DNA from: Favolaschia claudopus
Lineage: Eukaryota > Basidiomycota > Agaricomycetes > Agaricales > Mycenaceae
Direction: 5' to 3'
Assembly: GCA_037176885.1 (NCBI GenBank)
Contig: JAWWNJ010000127.1
Span: forward strand, 248,001 to 312,000
Length of the DNA: 64,000 bases
A program made the translations under genes and the position numbers. This document shows, one piece after another, positions 63,313-64,000 of the stretch (position 1 is the stretch's first letter; each line of letters opens with the position of its first letter). Under the pieces are notes generated by a model. It saw nothing but the letters and a program-made list of their open reading frames with translations. It made no database searches and had not been told where the DNA came from.

Positions 63313-64000
63313 GTTACATTACGTCACGTCCTCGGCTAGCCCGGCAGCCGTGGGATGCCTCCCAGCGTTATCACAAGGATCAAACGGCCTTGAAAGTTGG
63401 TGCTCCGGGCAGTGCTCCCGAAGCACATCGGAACATGAGCCCAGTCAACTAGGACCCCGGTTTATCCCTTTGAAGGCCAGATCCCGAATCGGCCAAAACC
63501 CCCAATTTTTGTCCGAACCAGTTTTGGGGCGGATTGGCAGTTTTTTGTCCGAACCGGAGGTAGCCTGTGGTGCCGTAAGCTTCCAGAAGCGGTGATTTTC
63601 TGCTTTCCCCCATCAAAAATGCTCAATTTTTCTTCCCGAGCTGTTTTTTTTGCGCTCTTTCAACCAACTCTAGCCATTTTCTCGATGAGTTCCAAGAAAT
63701 TCGCTTTTCCCTAGACTTTCGGCTTGTCCTCGGCGGAGTCAACTCTCTGCGACAGCGGAATTTTTGTCCGAACCGGATCTAGCTACCTCGGCTCCGTCCC
63801 CCCAAAATTTGTCCAAACGGCATCTAGGCTTCGCGGCCCAAAGCTGCCTGAGAATTCCCGCAGATGAGAACCTGTTCATTCCACGAGAGGATTAACTGGA
63901 GAAAGATCAACCTTCCAGAGGACTAGAGTATATGCATTCTACGCTTGAAACTGAGATGCAGCGAGCTAGCGCAACATCGCGCAACAAAAGAGGTTCCGTA
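63313..64000. other. Repeat-like tail with GTCCGAACCGG motifs
   Basis: 'TTTTTGTCCGAACC(A/G)G' occurs three times (about 63509, 63545, 63763), plus a 'TTTGTCCAAACGG' variant. No protein recognised. Probably a decayed repeat running to the window end. Confidence 0.5.

Noticed and set aside
1..64000. CRISPR arrays, bacterial operons, prophage or biosynthetic clusters
   Set aside because: No regularly spaced repeats, no Shine-Dalgarno-organised gene runs and no such proteins; the intron structure shows a eukaryotic fungal genome.

Overview
This 64 kb window comes from a filamentous fungus, most likely an agaricomycete basidiomycete. The evidence is many short (45-65 bp) GT-AG introns, two genes of the basidiomycete-type DUF6534 seven-helix membrane family, basidiomycete-style Gypsy gag fragments, a Crypton with Ndc10-like and GCR1_C-like domains, and Helitron helicase remnants. 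There are no bacterial operons. Gene density is low, and most of the window is decayed or nested transposable elements, so it looks like a TE-rich accessory or heterochromatic region.

Layout: 0.4-2.8 kb holds a multi-exon DUF6534 gene (minus) whose first exons are also present, inverted, on its far side. 3.3-4.8 kb holds a Helitron N-terminal remnant and an 820 bp terminal-inverted-repeat (TIR) element. 7.66-14.28 kb is a giant near-perfect palindrome with two 3.3 kb arms and a 9 nt spacer. Each arm carries a complete, spliceable histone H3-like gene with a divergent N-terminal tail, a small ORF broken by a MITE, an acidic low-complexity ORF and a second MITE. 14.7-18.8 kb is a degraded Crypton (tyrosine recombinase element) containing three different small insertions. 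19.3-20.75 kb (minus) is an apparently intact gene of unknown function with at least six introns. 22.4-24.4 kb is pyrimidine-rich and contains an eIF4A-like DEAD-box helicase fragment. 25-29 kb holds TIR elements, a fragment of a multicopy gene family and tandem repeats. 30.8-32.5 kb is a LINE remnant with a 457-aa ORF1. 35.1-36.5 kb is a second, truncated DUF6534 gene. 38-39.5 kb is a possible basic/coiled-coil gene. 40.3-43.5 kb holds two divergent retrotransposon gag regions, one with a protease lacking the usual D-T/S-G. 43.7-56 kb is a field of TIR elements, a tRNA-like gene and a Helitron Pif1 helicase split by a 1.57 kb insertion. 56.3-57.6 kb is a forkhead-domain pseudogene interrupted by a 718 bp element. 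58-64 kb contains more MITEs and a second LINE ORF1 remnant.

The strongest recurring signal is nesting. In at least four genes (Crypton recombinase, Helitron helicase, forkhead gene, small ORF in the palindrome) conceptual removal of a TIR element plus one target duplication rejoins or extends the reading frame, so the elements and their target duplications can be defined to the base. Gene models were made by eye from reading frames, splice sites and recalled family motifs; no database search was run.
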